From contig CAZPRY010000022.1 in assembly GCA_964589175.1 (NCBI GenBank), positions 3,429 to 67,428 on the forward strand: 64,000 nucleotides of DNA, written 5' to 3'. This document shows positions 8,919-17,891 of this stretch, in pieces. Under the pieces are notes generated by a model. That model worked only from the letters and a program-made list of their open reading frames with translations, was not told the DNA's origin and did no database searches. The stretch is from CAZPRY01 sp964589175 (GTDB lineage Bacteria; Fidelibacterota; UBA2242). Numbering within the stretch: position 1 is the stretch's first letter; each line of letters starts with the position of its first letter. The translations under genes and the position numbers were made by a program.

Positions 8919-11732
8919 TTAGTAATCCCATCCGAAGAAGAATTGAACGAAGAGCCCTTTTTCCAGATTCTCAAAATCGGTTTTCTTACCGACGTCCAGG
9001 CGCAGTACCAATCCACCCAGGAACAGGCCGCGTAATCCGGCGCCGAAGCTGCCGATCAGGCCGTGATAGTGATAATCCCAGGCGTTGCCGACATCGAAGA
9101 AGAGGGCCGCGCGAATCGGGGAGAGACCGATGGCCGTCGTCCCAGTCCGCAGCATCAGACTTCTGGCGAACGGGAAGCGCAGCTCGTTATTGAGCATGAC
9201 GTATTTGCGGCCGTAGATTTGATAGAGACCGTAGCCGCGCAATCCCCAGCTGCCGCCGATGTAAAAGCGGCGAATGTCGACTCCGTCGTTGAACCAGAAC
9301 ATGCTGCGTTGGGCGAAAGTCATAAACGGCACGGGCCGGTAATAATAGCGAAAATCGAGCAGAACCGTATAATTGTGCAATTGCGAACGCAGAAAATCGA
9401 AGGTCGGCCCGGCCATCAGCCGCAGGCACCAGCCGTCGATCGGGCCGGTAAAGGTCCAGATTGAATTGTCGTGTACGAACGAGAAAAAATTCGAGATGAG
9501 GTAGGCGTCTTCGACTTTACCGAAATAGTAATCCTTCCTGGAGCTCCACCAAGAGAGGCTGAATTCCAGGCGGCGGAATGTGTCGATGGGATAGTTCAAG
9601 GCACCCCGGATGCCCATAGCCCGCTCGAAAAAGAAACCCTGATAAGGGTCGTAATAATCATTGGCGAAATGGAATATCCCGATGGCGCGATTGCTGCGGC
9701 GGCTGAGGTCGACCATCGTCAGGGAGAGGTTGAAGCGGTCCAGTATTTCCGAGGTCGTCTGAGCGCTGTTGGCCAGCAGAAAATGATAATAGCGATTACC
9801 GAGTAAATCCGAGACTCCCAGTTGGGCGCCGCCCAGGAAGCCGAAAATGGGATCCTGTACGACGTTGGTCTGGGCAAAATCGAGGCTGTATCGTAAGCGG
9901 TAAGGCCTGGATTCCTTGATTGAGTATCTGCGGATTCCCGGGATTTTCCAGGAAGAATCCGGAACGTCAAATTTGGCTGGAGTGACGGTCTTTATGATCG
10001 AATCCCCGTGCGTCGGCAAATAGTAGAGTTGAAAATTGTAATTCATGAAGACGCTGGTCAGCAGGCTGTCGCCGGGGCCGGGATAGAGATCCTGCAGGCC
10101 GGTGTGATAATCGGTCATCTGGTGAATATCGATTCGGGGCTCATCGGGAATATCGATATTATCGATGTCCAGGAAATAGGCGTTGTCGGTGCCGTTGCGA
10201 TCCGAGAGATAATAGATACGGGCGGGATGGGAAGTGATCCAGATGGGCTTGACCTCTTTGTCCTCATTCTGGGTAAGACGCCGAATGGTCCGGTCCTCGA
10301 TTCGCATCAGGAAGAGATTCATGCCGGTGTCGAGCGCGGGCCGCTCCCGGTCGGAACTGAAAACGACGAACTCCGCCGTCGGATCGAAACAGGGATCGAT
10401 ATCGGTATAGATGTCATCGGTCAGTCGATTCGCTTCAGCTTTCTCGATGTCCCAGAAGTAGATGTCCGGTTGGCCGCCGAATACCTGAGCGCTGAAAATG
10501 ACCCGCTTCCCATCGGCAGAGATTTTCGGCGAGCGGATTGTAATCAGGTCGGGATGCTGCAGGGAGGTGATCTCCTGTCGGGTTGCGACATCGACAATCC
10601 GAATAGCGTCCTGGCGGCCGGATTTGGTGACATAGGCGAGTTTTCCATCGTCACTGATTGAAAAATCCGTCTGCAGGAAATGCAGGGATTCACGGTCGGC
10701 ATTGCGCTCGCCGCTTACGATCGTCGTACTTTTCTTCTCGCCAATGAGCTGGCTGACGATGTCCGTGTAACCCCCGCGGCTCGTCAGGTAGACGATATGT
10801 TTTTTCCCGCTCAGGTCGGTATAAAATTTGGGATTGCAGTTGGGACCGAACTGGGTGATCTGGTTCTGGCCGGGCAGGATGACATCCTGTTCCGGCAAAG
10901 ACTCCGCATACTGCTGTTTCAGCGCCACCCGCCATTCAGCTTCTAGGTCTTCGAATTTTTTGTTGGCCATGGCGCCCAGGGCGTCGTCGAAATTTTCATA
11001 TTGCCAGTAGTCTTCCATGAGCATGCGCAGGCGATCGGCGCCGTAGCGTTCCTCAAAGAAACGCAGGAAAGATTGCCCGACTTTATAGAGCAGGAATCCG
11101 GACGCCATCAACTCATAACAATCCAGCGGAAACAGGTAATCATGCAGCACCGCGTCCCTTAGAATCAGCTCAGCCTGAGCATCCCAGCCCTCCGCCCAGT
11201 AGTCGGCAATACCTTCGGTGAACCAGAGCGGAAAGTTGGGCGCTTCCCAGGCGCCGAGATCTTCGGTGGCGATGTTGATTTTGTGATGCATGAAAACATG
11301 TACGAGCTCGTGGCGCAGAACTTTGCGAAAATCCTGCATATTGCCGTTGTAGGGAATCACGACCCGTTTTTTTACAAATTCAAAAAATCCGCCGACGCCT
11401 TCGGGAACCATGTAGGGATAAATGTTGGTCTGCTGGAAGTGAATATGATTGCTGTAAATGATCAGTGGTATTGGGTGCGTGATCGTGTGGTTGAACTTGA
11501 GTTCATACTCGCGGAAGGCCTCTTCGGTGAAATAGGCCGCCGCCCGGGCAATTTCCTGTTCTTCGGTGTAATAGTAGATGTTGAAATGTTCAGTGCTGTA
11601 AACCTGCCAGTCGAAATGATCGTATTGGATTTTATTTCGTCCGAAATAGAACTGGGCCGTGCCGATGGATGGCAGGATCAATACGGCCAGGAAGGCAGCG
11701 AACAGTGAAAATCGACGAAGCCCATTACTCAT
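8919..11732 (-). CDS. outer-membrane fusion: gluzincin metalloprotease, TolB-like propeller, Omp85-type barrel
   Basis: A 937-residue exported protein with three parts. After a signal peptide (about 1-26) comes a peptidase-MA-like domain with the zinc motif HELVH (141-145) and a downstream FTEGIADYW (Glu 173) as probable third ligand. Residues about 290-540 form PD40/TolB-type propeller repeats (ISDDGKLAYVTKSG, ISADGKRVIFSAQ, FVVFSSDRERP). The C-terminal third (about 600-937) is a 16-strand-type barrel with SWGLRGYG and the terminal sequence QFFFGWDY, as in BamA/TamA relatives. The zinc site looks complete. A cell-surface or periplasmic protease anchored in the outer membrane is likely; its substrate is unknown. 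It heads a coupled operon with two propeller lipoproteins. Confidence 0.82.
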   Translation of the reverse strand: MSNGLRRFSLFAAFLAVLILPSIGTAQFYFGRNKIQYDHFDWQVYSTEHFNIYYYTEEQEIARAAAYFTEEAFREYELKFNHTITHPIPLIIYSNHIHFQQTNIYPYMVPEGVGGFFEFVKKRVVIPYNGNMQDFRKVLRHELVHVFMHHKINIATEDLGAWEAPNFPLWFTEGIADYWAEGWDAQAELILRDAVLHDYLFPLDCYELMASGFLLYKVGQSFLRFFEERYGADRLRMLMEDYWQYENFDDALGAMANKKFEDLEAEWRVALKQQYAESLPEQDVILPGQNQITQFGPNCNPKFYTDLSGKKHIVYLTSRGGYTDIVSQLIGEKKSTTIVSGERNADRESLHFLQTDFSISDDGKLAYVTKSGRQDAIRIVDVATRQEITSLQHPDLITIRSPKISADGKRVIFSAQVFGGQPDIYFWDIEKAEANRLTDDIYTDIDPCFDPTAEFVVFSSDRERPALDTGMNLFLMRIEDRTIRRLTQNEDKEVKPIWITSHPARIYYLSDRNGTDNAYFLDIDNIDIPDEPRIDIHQMTDYHTGLQDLYPGPGDSLLTSVFMNYNFQLYYLPTHGDSIIKTVTPAKFDVPDSSWKIPGIRRYSIKESRPYRLRYSLDFAQTNVVQDPIFGFLGGAQLGVSDLLGNRYYHFLLANSAQTTSEILDRFNLSLTMVDLSRRSNRAIGIFHFANDYYDPYQGFFFERAMGIRGALNYPIDTFRRLEFSLSWWSSRKDYYFGKVEDAYLISNFFSFVHDNSIWTFTGPIDGWCLRLMAGPTFDFLRSQLHNYTVLLDFRYYYRPVPFMTFAQRSMFWFNDGVDIRRFYIGGSWGLRGYGLYQIYGRKYVMLNNELRFPFARSLMLRTGTTAIGLSPIRAALFFDVGNAWDYHYHGLIGSFGAGLRGLFLGGLVLRLDVGKKTDFENLEKGLFVQFFFGWDY

Positions 11733-11912
11733 ATTGTGCTGCTACGAGTTTGGTTTGATTTGTTCTGTATTTAAAACCGGCAATGAGAGAGTCCGAATTA
11801 AGTTCTTGAACAACGGTGAGCATATTAGGTTCCATCGTGAGGGAGAAAATATTGTCTTTTGGATTAAAAAGCAAATTCGTTGGAATCCAGGCGTTTTCGT
11901 TTCACCAGGATT

Positions 11913-12440
11913 TCAAGGCGCGATCTTCCCGATCCTGATCAACTCTCTATAATAGAGAAAGCTGAGCGGGATAACGGGAGCGAAAACCAGACCGATGATC
12001 AAATATGAAACCGGGTGGGCCGACCAGGCGCCGCTCGGGGCTGTGACTGCGATGAAGATTACCGCCGAGTAGAGCATGATGGTCAGCGTCGAGGCCCCGA
12101 GCCAGGTGCTCCAGGGCTTCTGTCTTAGAAAGGCGTAGACAAACAAGAGGGCGATGCCGGCGTTGACGGCATCAATCAGGCCGGTGCCGATGAGGAAGGG
12201 CTGAACCTGGATTGACCAGCCTTCCGGCGGCGGTGCTGCCGGGAAACCCATTTCACCGCTCCGCCGGATCATGACGCCCGCCGCGGCCAGGGTACAGAAG
12301 TGAACGATCTGCAATGCGCCGTAATACAGAACCAGCAACCGGAGGAATCGATTTTTATAAATTCGCATATCCACCCCCGATTTAAGAGGATTTTGATTTT
12401 CATTCGATTCAGGAAGCGATTCTTGCGATTGATCCATCAT
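11913..12440 (-). CDS. four-helix membrane protein, unknown
   Basis: A 175-residue protein with a polar N-terminus and four predicted transmembrane helices (around residues 32-55, 80-105, 112-135 and 142-165). It resembles small uncharacterised DoxX-like or SPW-like membrane proteins in size, but no diagnostic motif is visible. The ATG overlaps the stop of the upstream secreted protein (12437-12440, ATGA), so the two are translationally coupled. An alternative internal start (MRIYKNRF) would remove the polar head. Confidence 0.6.
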   Translation of the reverse strand: MMDQSQESLPESNENQNPLKSGVDMRIYKNRFLRLLVLYYGALQIVHFCTLAAAGVMIRRSGEMGFPAAPPPEGWSIQVQPFLIGTGLIDAVNAGIALLFVYAFLRQKPWSTWLGASTLTIMLYSAVIFIAVTAPSGAWSAHPVSYLIIGLVFAPVIPLSFLYYRELIRIGKIAP

Positions 12441-13159
12441 TGCAGGTAGTCCAATGTGAGGAATTTTGAGTGGACAATGACACGCGCAGCTTTGCGAATC
12501 ACAAATTCCGACAGCCCGATTTCGCTGCTGTCGCCGCCCCAGTCATAGGTGTAGCCCAGCCGCGTCCAGGGATAATGCATCGGAAAATAGGAGTCGCGGA
12601 TGTTCTCTTCAAACCATTTGCGGTAATCCGGTTCAGCAGCGGCAGGGAAGGCCAATTCCGCCCGGCTGTCACCGATCTCACTATCCGGAGAAGGCCGAAA
12701 GAGATCGGAAGGCTGAACCCACAATTCCACGAAATGGGTATATTCTCCGGTTGGCGGCAGTCCCAGCAATTGCCGGCAGCGTACCGCGATTAGCGTATCC
12801 GGAATGTCATGTTTCAGAAACCAGGTCTGAATTTCAGGCACCACGGTTACCCAGGTGTTCCCCCAGGAAGTGAGAAGCGTATCATCGAGTGGATAGGAAT
12901 CCGCATATTTCGTCCAGGTTACGACCAGCAGCCATTCCCGATTATCAGCATCGTTCCAGGTCAGCTTCGGATTGCGTTTGTTGATGGCGATCAGGCTATC
13001 GCAGATTTCAGCGCTTTCGGCGACCATGGCGTCAAGGATGGCGCACTTGTAGCTTTCCCGAATCCAATTGTCCGGATTCCCGGCGTTTACGGGCAGGAAC
13101 GAAGCACAGAGAAATGCGAACAACAGAAGACGAAATGGGACAGTGATTGGTCTTAACAT
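12437..13159 (-). CDS. secreted protein of unknown function
   Basis: A 240-residue protein with a signal peptide ending near NAGNPDN. The mature part is rich in Trp and acidic residues. It has three striking segments: a W-rich block (TWNDADNREWLLVVTWTKY), a central ELWVQPSDLFRPSPD and a C-terminal YPWTRLGYTYDWG plus SEFVIRKAA. These look like conserved positions of a real family, but I cannot name it. It is coupled by a four-base overlap to the downstream four-helix membrane protein and starts 15 bp from the end of the CotH-like gene, so all three may be cotranscribed. Confidence 0.65.
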   Translation of the reverse strand: MLRPITVPFRLLLFAFLCASFLPVNAGNPDNWIRESYKCAILDAMVAESAEICDSLIAINKRNPKLTWNDADNREWLLVVTWTKYADSYPLDDTLLTSWGNTWVTVVPEIQTWFLKHDIPDTLIAVRCRQLLGLPPTGEYTHFVELWVQPSDLFRPSPDSEIGDSRAELAFPAAAEPDYRKWFEENIRDSYFPMHYPWTRLGYTYDWGGDSSEIGLSEFVIRKAARVIVHSKFLTLDYLQ

Positions 13160-13174
13160 TTGCGGTAATTCCGC

Positions 13175-14794
13175 CTATTTCAGCAGGGTCATCTTTTTCA
13201 TCGCCTTAAAATGGTCTGTCTTCAGACAATATATGTAAATGCCTGCGGGAAGATTTGTGGCGTCAAATTCGACCCGGTGGGTGCCTGCAAACGCCGGAGA
13301 ATCCGGAATAGTGGCCACTTTTACACCCCGGATGTCGAAAATCTCGATGCTGATAGAACCGGCTACCGGGATGCCATACTCGATCCGGGTGACGGCATTG
13401 AACGGATTGGGGTAGTTCTGCTCGAGCGTGTACTGATCCGGAATAAACCCGGGCAATGAATTGTCGATGGAGGTCAGAAGTGTGAGATTGGCGTCAATCC
13501 AGTCGATTCGCTGACTGGTCCATTGTTTCAGATACGAAATTTCACTCTGATAAACACTGAGGGTACCCATTTCCGTCCAGCGGGTGGAGTTTCTTTCACG
13601 GGCCTCGCTCAATGTATCCGCAAGCATATCGATACGGTGGTTGAGACTATCTTTGTCCAGTAATCCGGTACGCAATTCGGACCAGCGTTCGGCAACCCGT
13701 CCCGCAAAAATGGGATCGTGGGCGAGTTGAATCCACCAGAACGGAATTTTAGGCGAGTCGTCCGGTAATCTTGTATTGTGGTGGACTTCCCATCCGGTCG
13801 TGATATGCCGATCCTGCGGATACCAGGCTTTACCGAAACTGAGATTGAAATCCCAAACCGGGCCGGCATGCAATCTTCCGTCTTTGCTGTCCTTGTCTTT
13901 ATAGAGATAGGCGCTTAAGCGGTAACCATCAATATTGCGGGCGAATTCATTGAGGATAAAGTGGTCCACGAAGGAATCAAGATCGATCATCGCCGGGTAG
14001 CCGGTGACCGGGTCGTTCCAGTGGCTGCTTTTCATCAGCGCTTCGAAATCCGTCACGAACTGCCTGATGTACTGTTTCTGTTGCGTGACAATTTCGTCCG
14101 GTTTCGGGTAATCGTATTGATAGTAGATGCTGTTGGCGGATGTCCAGCCGGCGACATTTTCGCCGCTGGTCTTGTCGAGTTTGATGATATAACCGCCGGT
14201 CAGATCATCACCTTCGATTTCGTCCGGGTTCAGTTTGGAGATATCCACCCGGTTTTTATCGCGTTTGACTTTTTCCATGAGCACGTATACGCCCTGGTAG
14301 TCGTCGTTAAGGATCAGTTCGCAGAAGCGGGTCCGGCTGGCATAGCGCCCCATGTCGTTCGACAGCCGGTAAACGAGCGTATTACGGATCATGGTCTTAT
14401 CGTCGAAGGGACCGTTTAAAATCCAGTCGTTCTCCTCCGGCATTCCCAGCAGGGAGACATCTTCATCCTCTTCGAGGGCGTCTTTCGTCTCGAAACGGTA
14501 CTGTTTTTTAGGATAAGCCATGGAGGAGCTGCCGCGCAGTTCGATGGCTATTTTTCCATTATAATTGTTAAAGGCATCCGTGACGGAGTTGCGTTGTCCG
14601 GAACCGTTGTAGATAATTCCCAGATCGGCGATAATCCGCGGGCTGTCGACGATTTGCCGGCCATGGGTATCCATGATAAGAATTGGTAAGTTGGAGGAGC
14701 TGAGCACGGTCGCGGCGGCGGGCTGGGCCAGTAATGCCTTGCTGACCAGCAATACCAGCGCAATATACCGGGCGATGATTCTGACAAGTCTCAT
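13175..14794 (-). CDS. secreted CotH-family protein with type IX sorting domain
   Basis: A 539-residue secreted protein. A signal peptide is followed by a CotH-type atypical kinase domain (about 30-400) with ELRGSSSMAYPKKQYRFE, KTMIRNTLVYRL and GPVWDFNLSFG. In classical CotH kinases the last motif is usually WDFDxAFG; here Asn replaces the second Asp, a variant known among secreted members. The last 79 residues (461-539) begin with YPNPFN and form the Por/type IX C-terminal sorting domain. The start at 14794 is favoured by AGAAGGGAAAC upstream; a further upstream start would add a non-signal stretch. Surface or extracellular protein phosphorylation is possible, while the true substrate is unknown. 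Confidence 0.85.
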   Translation of the reverse strand: MRLVRIIARYIALVLLVSKALLAQPAAATVLSSSNLPILIMDTHGRQIVDSPRIIADLGIIYNGSGQRNSVTDAFNNYNGKIAIELRGSSSMAYPKKQYRFETKDALEEDEDVSLLGMPEENDWILNGPFDDKTMIRNTLVYRLSNDMGRYASRTRFCELILNDDYQGVYVLMEKVKRDKNRVDISKLNPDEIEGDDLTGGYIIKLDKTSGENVAGWTSANSIYYQYDYPKPDEIVTQQKQYIRQFVTDFEALMKSSHWNDPVTGYPAMIDLDSFVDHFILNEFARNIDGYRLSAYLYKDKDSKDGRLHAGPVWDFNLSFGKAWYPQDRHITTGWEVHHNTRLPDDSPKIPFWWIQLAHDPIFAGRVAERWSELRTGLLDKDSLNHRIDMLADTLSEARERNSTRWTEMGTLSVYQSEISYLKQWTSQRIDWIDANLTLLTSIDNSLPGFIPDQYTLEQNYPNPFNAVTRIEYGIPVAGSISIEIFDIRGVKVATIPDSPAFAGTHRVEFDATNLPAGIYIYCLKTDHFKAMKKMTLLK

Positions 14795-15050
14795 GGATGT
14801 TTCCCTTCTGCTCGCAGAACTTACAGTCTTGGGCACTGCCATGCAAGGCGATTATGGGGATACGAAGCATGTGAATTCTTGTGGAAGAATAAAAGATGGC
14901 TCACTTGATTCTTTCATAAACTTATGTGCCACTTTTACATCTACAATCCTCACCCTAAATTACTTATTGGATGTCAATTTTGATTCATCTAAATTAAGTA
15001 TGTATTCGGCCATTTACACGGTGAGAAATTAAATTTATTCAACCCGGGGA

Positions 15051-15449
15051 ATAACTACGGAAGAACAGAAATTATGGGCAGAAGAGCTTCCTGTTGAATG
15101 CCCTCCCGATGACGCTTTTCAACCTCAAAACGATATTTACTTTCGTCTTGTCAATGATATTCCAGTTGAGGAAAAAGACTTTTGGTCACAGCGAAGGCTT
15201 TTCCCAAATAAAAAATTCCACACAACTGAATGTATTGCGCTTTCTTGCTCTCTAGTAGTTAATTTAGATAGATGTATCAATTTATCTAAACTTCCTACAC
15301 AACTAAATAAAAAGATTGTTAAATTGTCTCTACCACCAGAGAGTGGGCTCATTAAAAATACTGGATCTCATTTTTGGCATTTCTCATGGTGGCGAACCTT
15401 GGATTTTGATCCTATCCCTTTATGTCATGAAGTTGAAAATACCCTATGA
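15051..15449 (+). pseudogene. first gene of an AT-rich two-gene cassette; no standard start codon
   Basis: The frame is open from just after a TAA at 15030 to a TGA at 15447-15449 and reads like a genuine conserved protein: it opens with TTEEQKLWAEELPVECPPDD, continues through FRLVNDIP, LFPNKKFHTTECIALS and KLPTQLNKKIVKLSLPP, and ends near WWRTLDFDPIPLC. No ATG, GTG or early TTG exists in frame. The codon at the expected start (15051) is ATA, one base from ATG; an ATT at 15033 with GGTGAG upstream is another option. The end overlaps the next ATG by four bases (ATGA), so the pair was coupled. It may be silenced by start loss, use a rare start, or be a sequencing error. Function unknown. Confidence 0.55.
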
Positions 15450-16606
15450 AATCAAATCCAACAATGAGAACGATACACTATAAAGAACCACTTCTCTTCT
15501 ACGATGGACTTCAGATATTCACCGCACAAGATCAATTTTCATCTAATTATATCTGTACTCTTGTTGAACAATCCTCGGAGATTGATACATATCTTTGCGT
15601 GCCTGTTTCTTTATCTCGTCTAGATGCAATAATTCGCGGAAACATAGAATTAAGAGAAATCTATACCAATACAGAATCTAACGAGATTTTTACTGTCATC
15701 TCTAACACAGATGTTCTTCGTGATTTAGTAATTCAACCTATTGATTTCCCTGATTTACCCACCAAATGGCTACCAGATTACGGGTTATTTTTAAATATTG
15801 ATCAACCAGACAATTTAGTAATATCAGAGTCCATTGAACGGCAACGAGCTATAATACATTGTCATTTAAATCCTCCAGAATCGCATTCTGAACCTAAAAT
15901 TCTTGCGGACAACCTAAGTCAAGCAATTAAAATACTTCAACGGCTTGTTAAGTATGCATTTCGTCGTTCGATTGCTTATCTAGATAAAGAAATTCGTGCT
16001 CAGTTAAGTACCCCCGATAACTATCAACTCGAAGTCATTGCGTTTTCCAAGGGATCTTTTACAATTCATCTTCAATCTGCTATACATGCTGATCTACTGG
16101 GCGATGTTGAAATTACCAAAGCTATACAAATAATAGACCGGATTACAGCTCTTTCCTCAACTCCGAATGCTGCTGTAGAGCAAATAGCACAAATTGGTGG
16201 CCATTTTGCGACAGCCTATAAGGACCTTTTAAAATTTATTACTGAAGTTGATTCTCTTTTTGAGTATGAATGGTCGACGCCGGCCACAAGAACGAGCATT
16301 CATAACAGAATTTCGAGTATACAAGCTAAACCTCTTTATGACGCGTTAATTGAAAGAACAGATATTGGGGCAGAAATAGTAGAGATTAAGGGTAAACTTA
16401 CAAAAGTAGATGAAAAATTAAAGACTTGGAGGTTAATTAACGAAGAAGATAACAAAGAGTATAGCGGTGCATCCGAAACCGATCTAGCTGGACTTGTAAT
16501 TGAAACTCAACGATATAAAATTGTTTGCGAGGAGAGATTAGAAGAGGAAAGAGGTACAGGAAAGGAGTTTACTAAGCTTTTTCTAATTTCTTTTCAAAAG
16601 ATATAA
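15446..16606 (+). CDS. uncharacterised protein, second gene of AT-rich cassette (DUF6575-like?)
   Basis: A 386-residue soluble protein without signal peptide or membrane helices. The N-terminal half (EPLLFYDGLQIFTA, YLCVPVSLSRLDAIIRGNIELREIY) recalls an uncharacterised family that I tentatively associate with DUF6575; I am not certain of that name. A middle region (ILQRLVKYAFRRSIAYLD) is helical, and residues about 195-330 may form an alpha/beta domain. Its ATG overlaps the end of the preceding frame (ATGA). The gene is visibly AT-rich with A/T-ending codons, unlike the GC-richer genes on both sides, which suggests horizontal acquisition. The pairing with a small upstream protein suggests a two-component accessory module. 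Confidence 0.7.
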   Translation: MKSNPTMRTIHYKEPLLFYDGLQIFTAQDQFSSNYICTLVEQSSEIDTYLCVPVSLSRLDAIIRGNIELREIYTNTESNEIFTVISNTDVLRDLVIQPIDFPDLPTKWLPDYGLFLNIDQPDNLVISESIERQRAIIHCHLNPPESHSEPKILADNLSQAIKILQRLVKYAFRRSIAYLDKEIRAQLSTPDNYQLEVIAFSKGSFTIHLQSAIHADLLGDVEITKAIQIIDRITALSSTPNAAVEQIAQIGGHFATAYKDLLKFITEVDSLFEYEWSTPATRTSIHNRISSIQAKPLYDALIERTDIGAEIVEIKGKLTKVDEKLKTWRLINEEDNKEYSGASETDLAGLVIETQRYKIVCEERLEEERGTGKEFTKLFLISFQKI

Positions 16607-16786
16607 TTCTTACATCTATACCAACCAACACATATTTGACGGTTATCTTTGTTAAAAGAATATGGATATTTCTATTATATCAAACATCGATAATAAAGTA
16701 ACCACTGTGATCTCCCGGACTGCTATTCTCTACGAAGCAGTTTGGAATGGCTCAACTGCAGCTGCCAATCGATAAGTCGCGCGAAT

Positions 16787-17743
16787 TTACAAATTCACGA
16801 CATTCTGCGGTTTACCCGTCATGAAGCCGCGGATATTCTGAACGACCGTTCCGAGCAACCGCTGGCGGGCTGCTTGGGTGGCCCAGGCGAAATGCGGCGT
16901 AATGTTGCAGTTTTTGGCCGTGAGGAGCGGATTATCGGGCGCAGGTGGTTCCAGCGAAAGCACATCCAATCCCGCCCCGGAGATACGGCCGGAATTGAGC
17001 GCCTCGGCCAGCGCCGGTTCATCAATGAGTTGGCCGCGGCTGGTGTTGATTATAAAAGCAGTGGATTTCATCGACTGCAGGCGGGCGGCATTGACGATTT
17101 TTTCAGTCTTCGCAGTAAGCGGGCAGTGCAGGCTGATAAAATCGCTATCCCGGAAAATATCCTCCAGGATCACCATCTCCGTTCCGGGCGGAATCCGGAG
17201 AGGCCGGGCGACATCGTGAAAAATTACCTGCATGCCGAAGGCCGCTGCGATTTTGGCGACGGTTTTACCGATCCGGCCCAGGCCGATGATGCCGAGCGTC
17301 CGGTCCTGCAATTCAATCAGCGGGAAATTCCAATAACAAAAATCCGGACACGCAGTCCAGTCACCATTGCGCACCGATTCCGCGTGCGGGCCGACATGGT
17401 GTGTGAAATGCAGGATATGCGCGAAGGTGGTCTGGGCGACGGAAAGCGTGCTGTAAGCGGGTACGTTGGTCACCGGGATTTTGCCCTGGATGGCGGCCTT
17501 CAGATCAACGATATTGTAGCCGGTCGCCATGACGCCGATGTACTTAAGGGCCGGTAGCTGGCGCAGCATGTCGGCCGTGATCGCGACTTTATTAGTCAGA
17601 ATGATATCGGCAAGCTTGGCACGTTCGACGACCTCTTCCGGGTGGGTACGGTCGTAAATATGGCACGATCCCAGTTTTTGCAGGCGTTCCCAATCCAGGT
17701 CGCCGGGATTGAGGGTGTAAGCATCGAGAACGACAATATGCAT
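16787..17743 (-). CDS. D-2-hydroxyacid dehydrogenase (glycerate dehydrogenase-like)
   Basis: A 318-residue cytosolic NAD-dependent dehydrogenase. The nucleotide-binding motif is GIIGLGRIGKTVAK, and the catalytic triad is visible: Arg in NTSRGQLIDE, Glu in LSLEPP and His in NITPHFAW. The N-terminal VVLDAYTLNPGDLDW is typical of the hydroxypyruvate/glycerate reductase branch. It would reduce hydroxypyruvate or a related 2-oxoacid with NADH. It stands alone, convergent with the AT-rich cassette and divergent from the kinase gene. The exact substrate within the family is inferred. Confidence 0.88.
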   Translation of the reverse strand: MHIVVLDAYTLNPGDLDWERLQKLGSCHIYDRTHPEEVVERAKLADIILTNKVAITADMLRQLPALKYIGVMATGYNIVDLKAAIQGKIPVTNVPAYSTLSVAQTTFAHILHFTHHVGPHAESVRNGDWTACPDFCYWNFPLIELQDRTLGIIGLGRIGKTVAKIAAAFGMQVIFHDVARPLRIPPGTEMVILEDIFRDSDFISLHCPLTAKTEKIVNAARLQSMKSTAFIINTSRGQLIDEPALAEALNSGRISGAGLDVLSLEPPAPDNPLLTAKNCNITPHFAWATQAARQRLLGTVVQNIRGFMTGKPQNVVNL

Positions 17744-17891
17744 ACGGGACTCCTTCGATTCAACAGACGGATTTTAGGCATTCCCTGCCGGATAGACAAC
17801 TGCAAATTCGCTTGTAGCGAATTCTCCGCAACGTAATCAAATTGGAATTAATCACTGTTGTTTGTCTGAAAAGTTATTTAATTATAGCGTG

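Noticed and set aside
10008..10661. Long plus-strand frame opposite the protease/barrel gene
   Set aside because: Shadow of the strong minus-strand gene; no signal or family match.
14842..15032. Plus-strand frame at 14673-15032 as an extra gene before the AT-rich cassette
   Set aside because: It overlaps the CotH gene 5' end in antisense and shows no ribosome site or motif.
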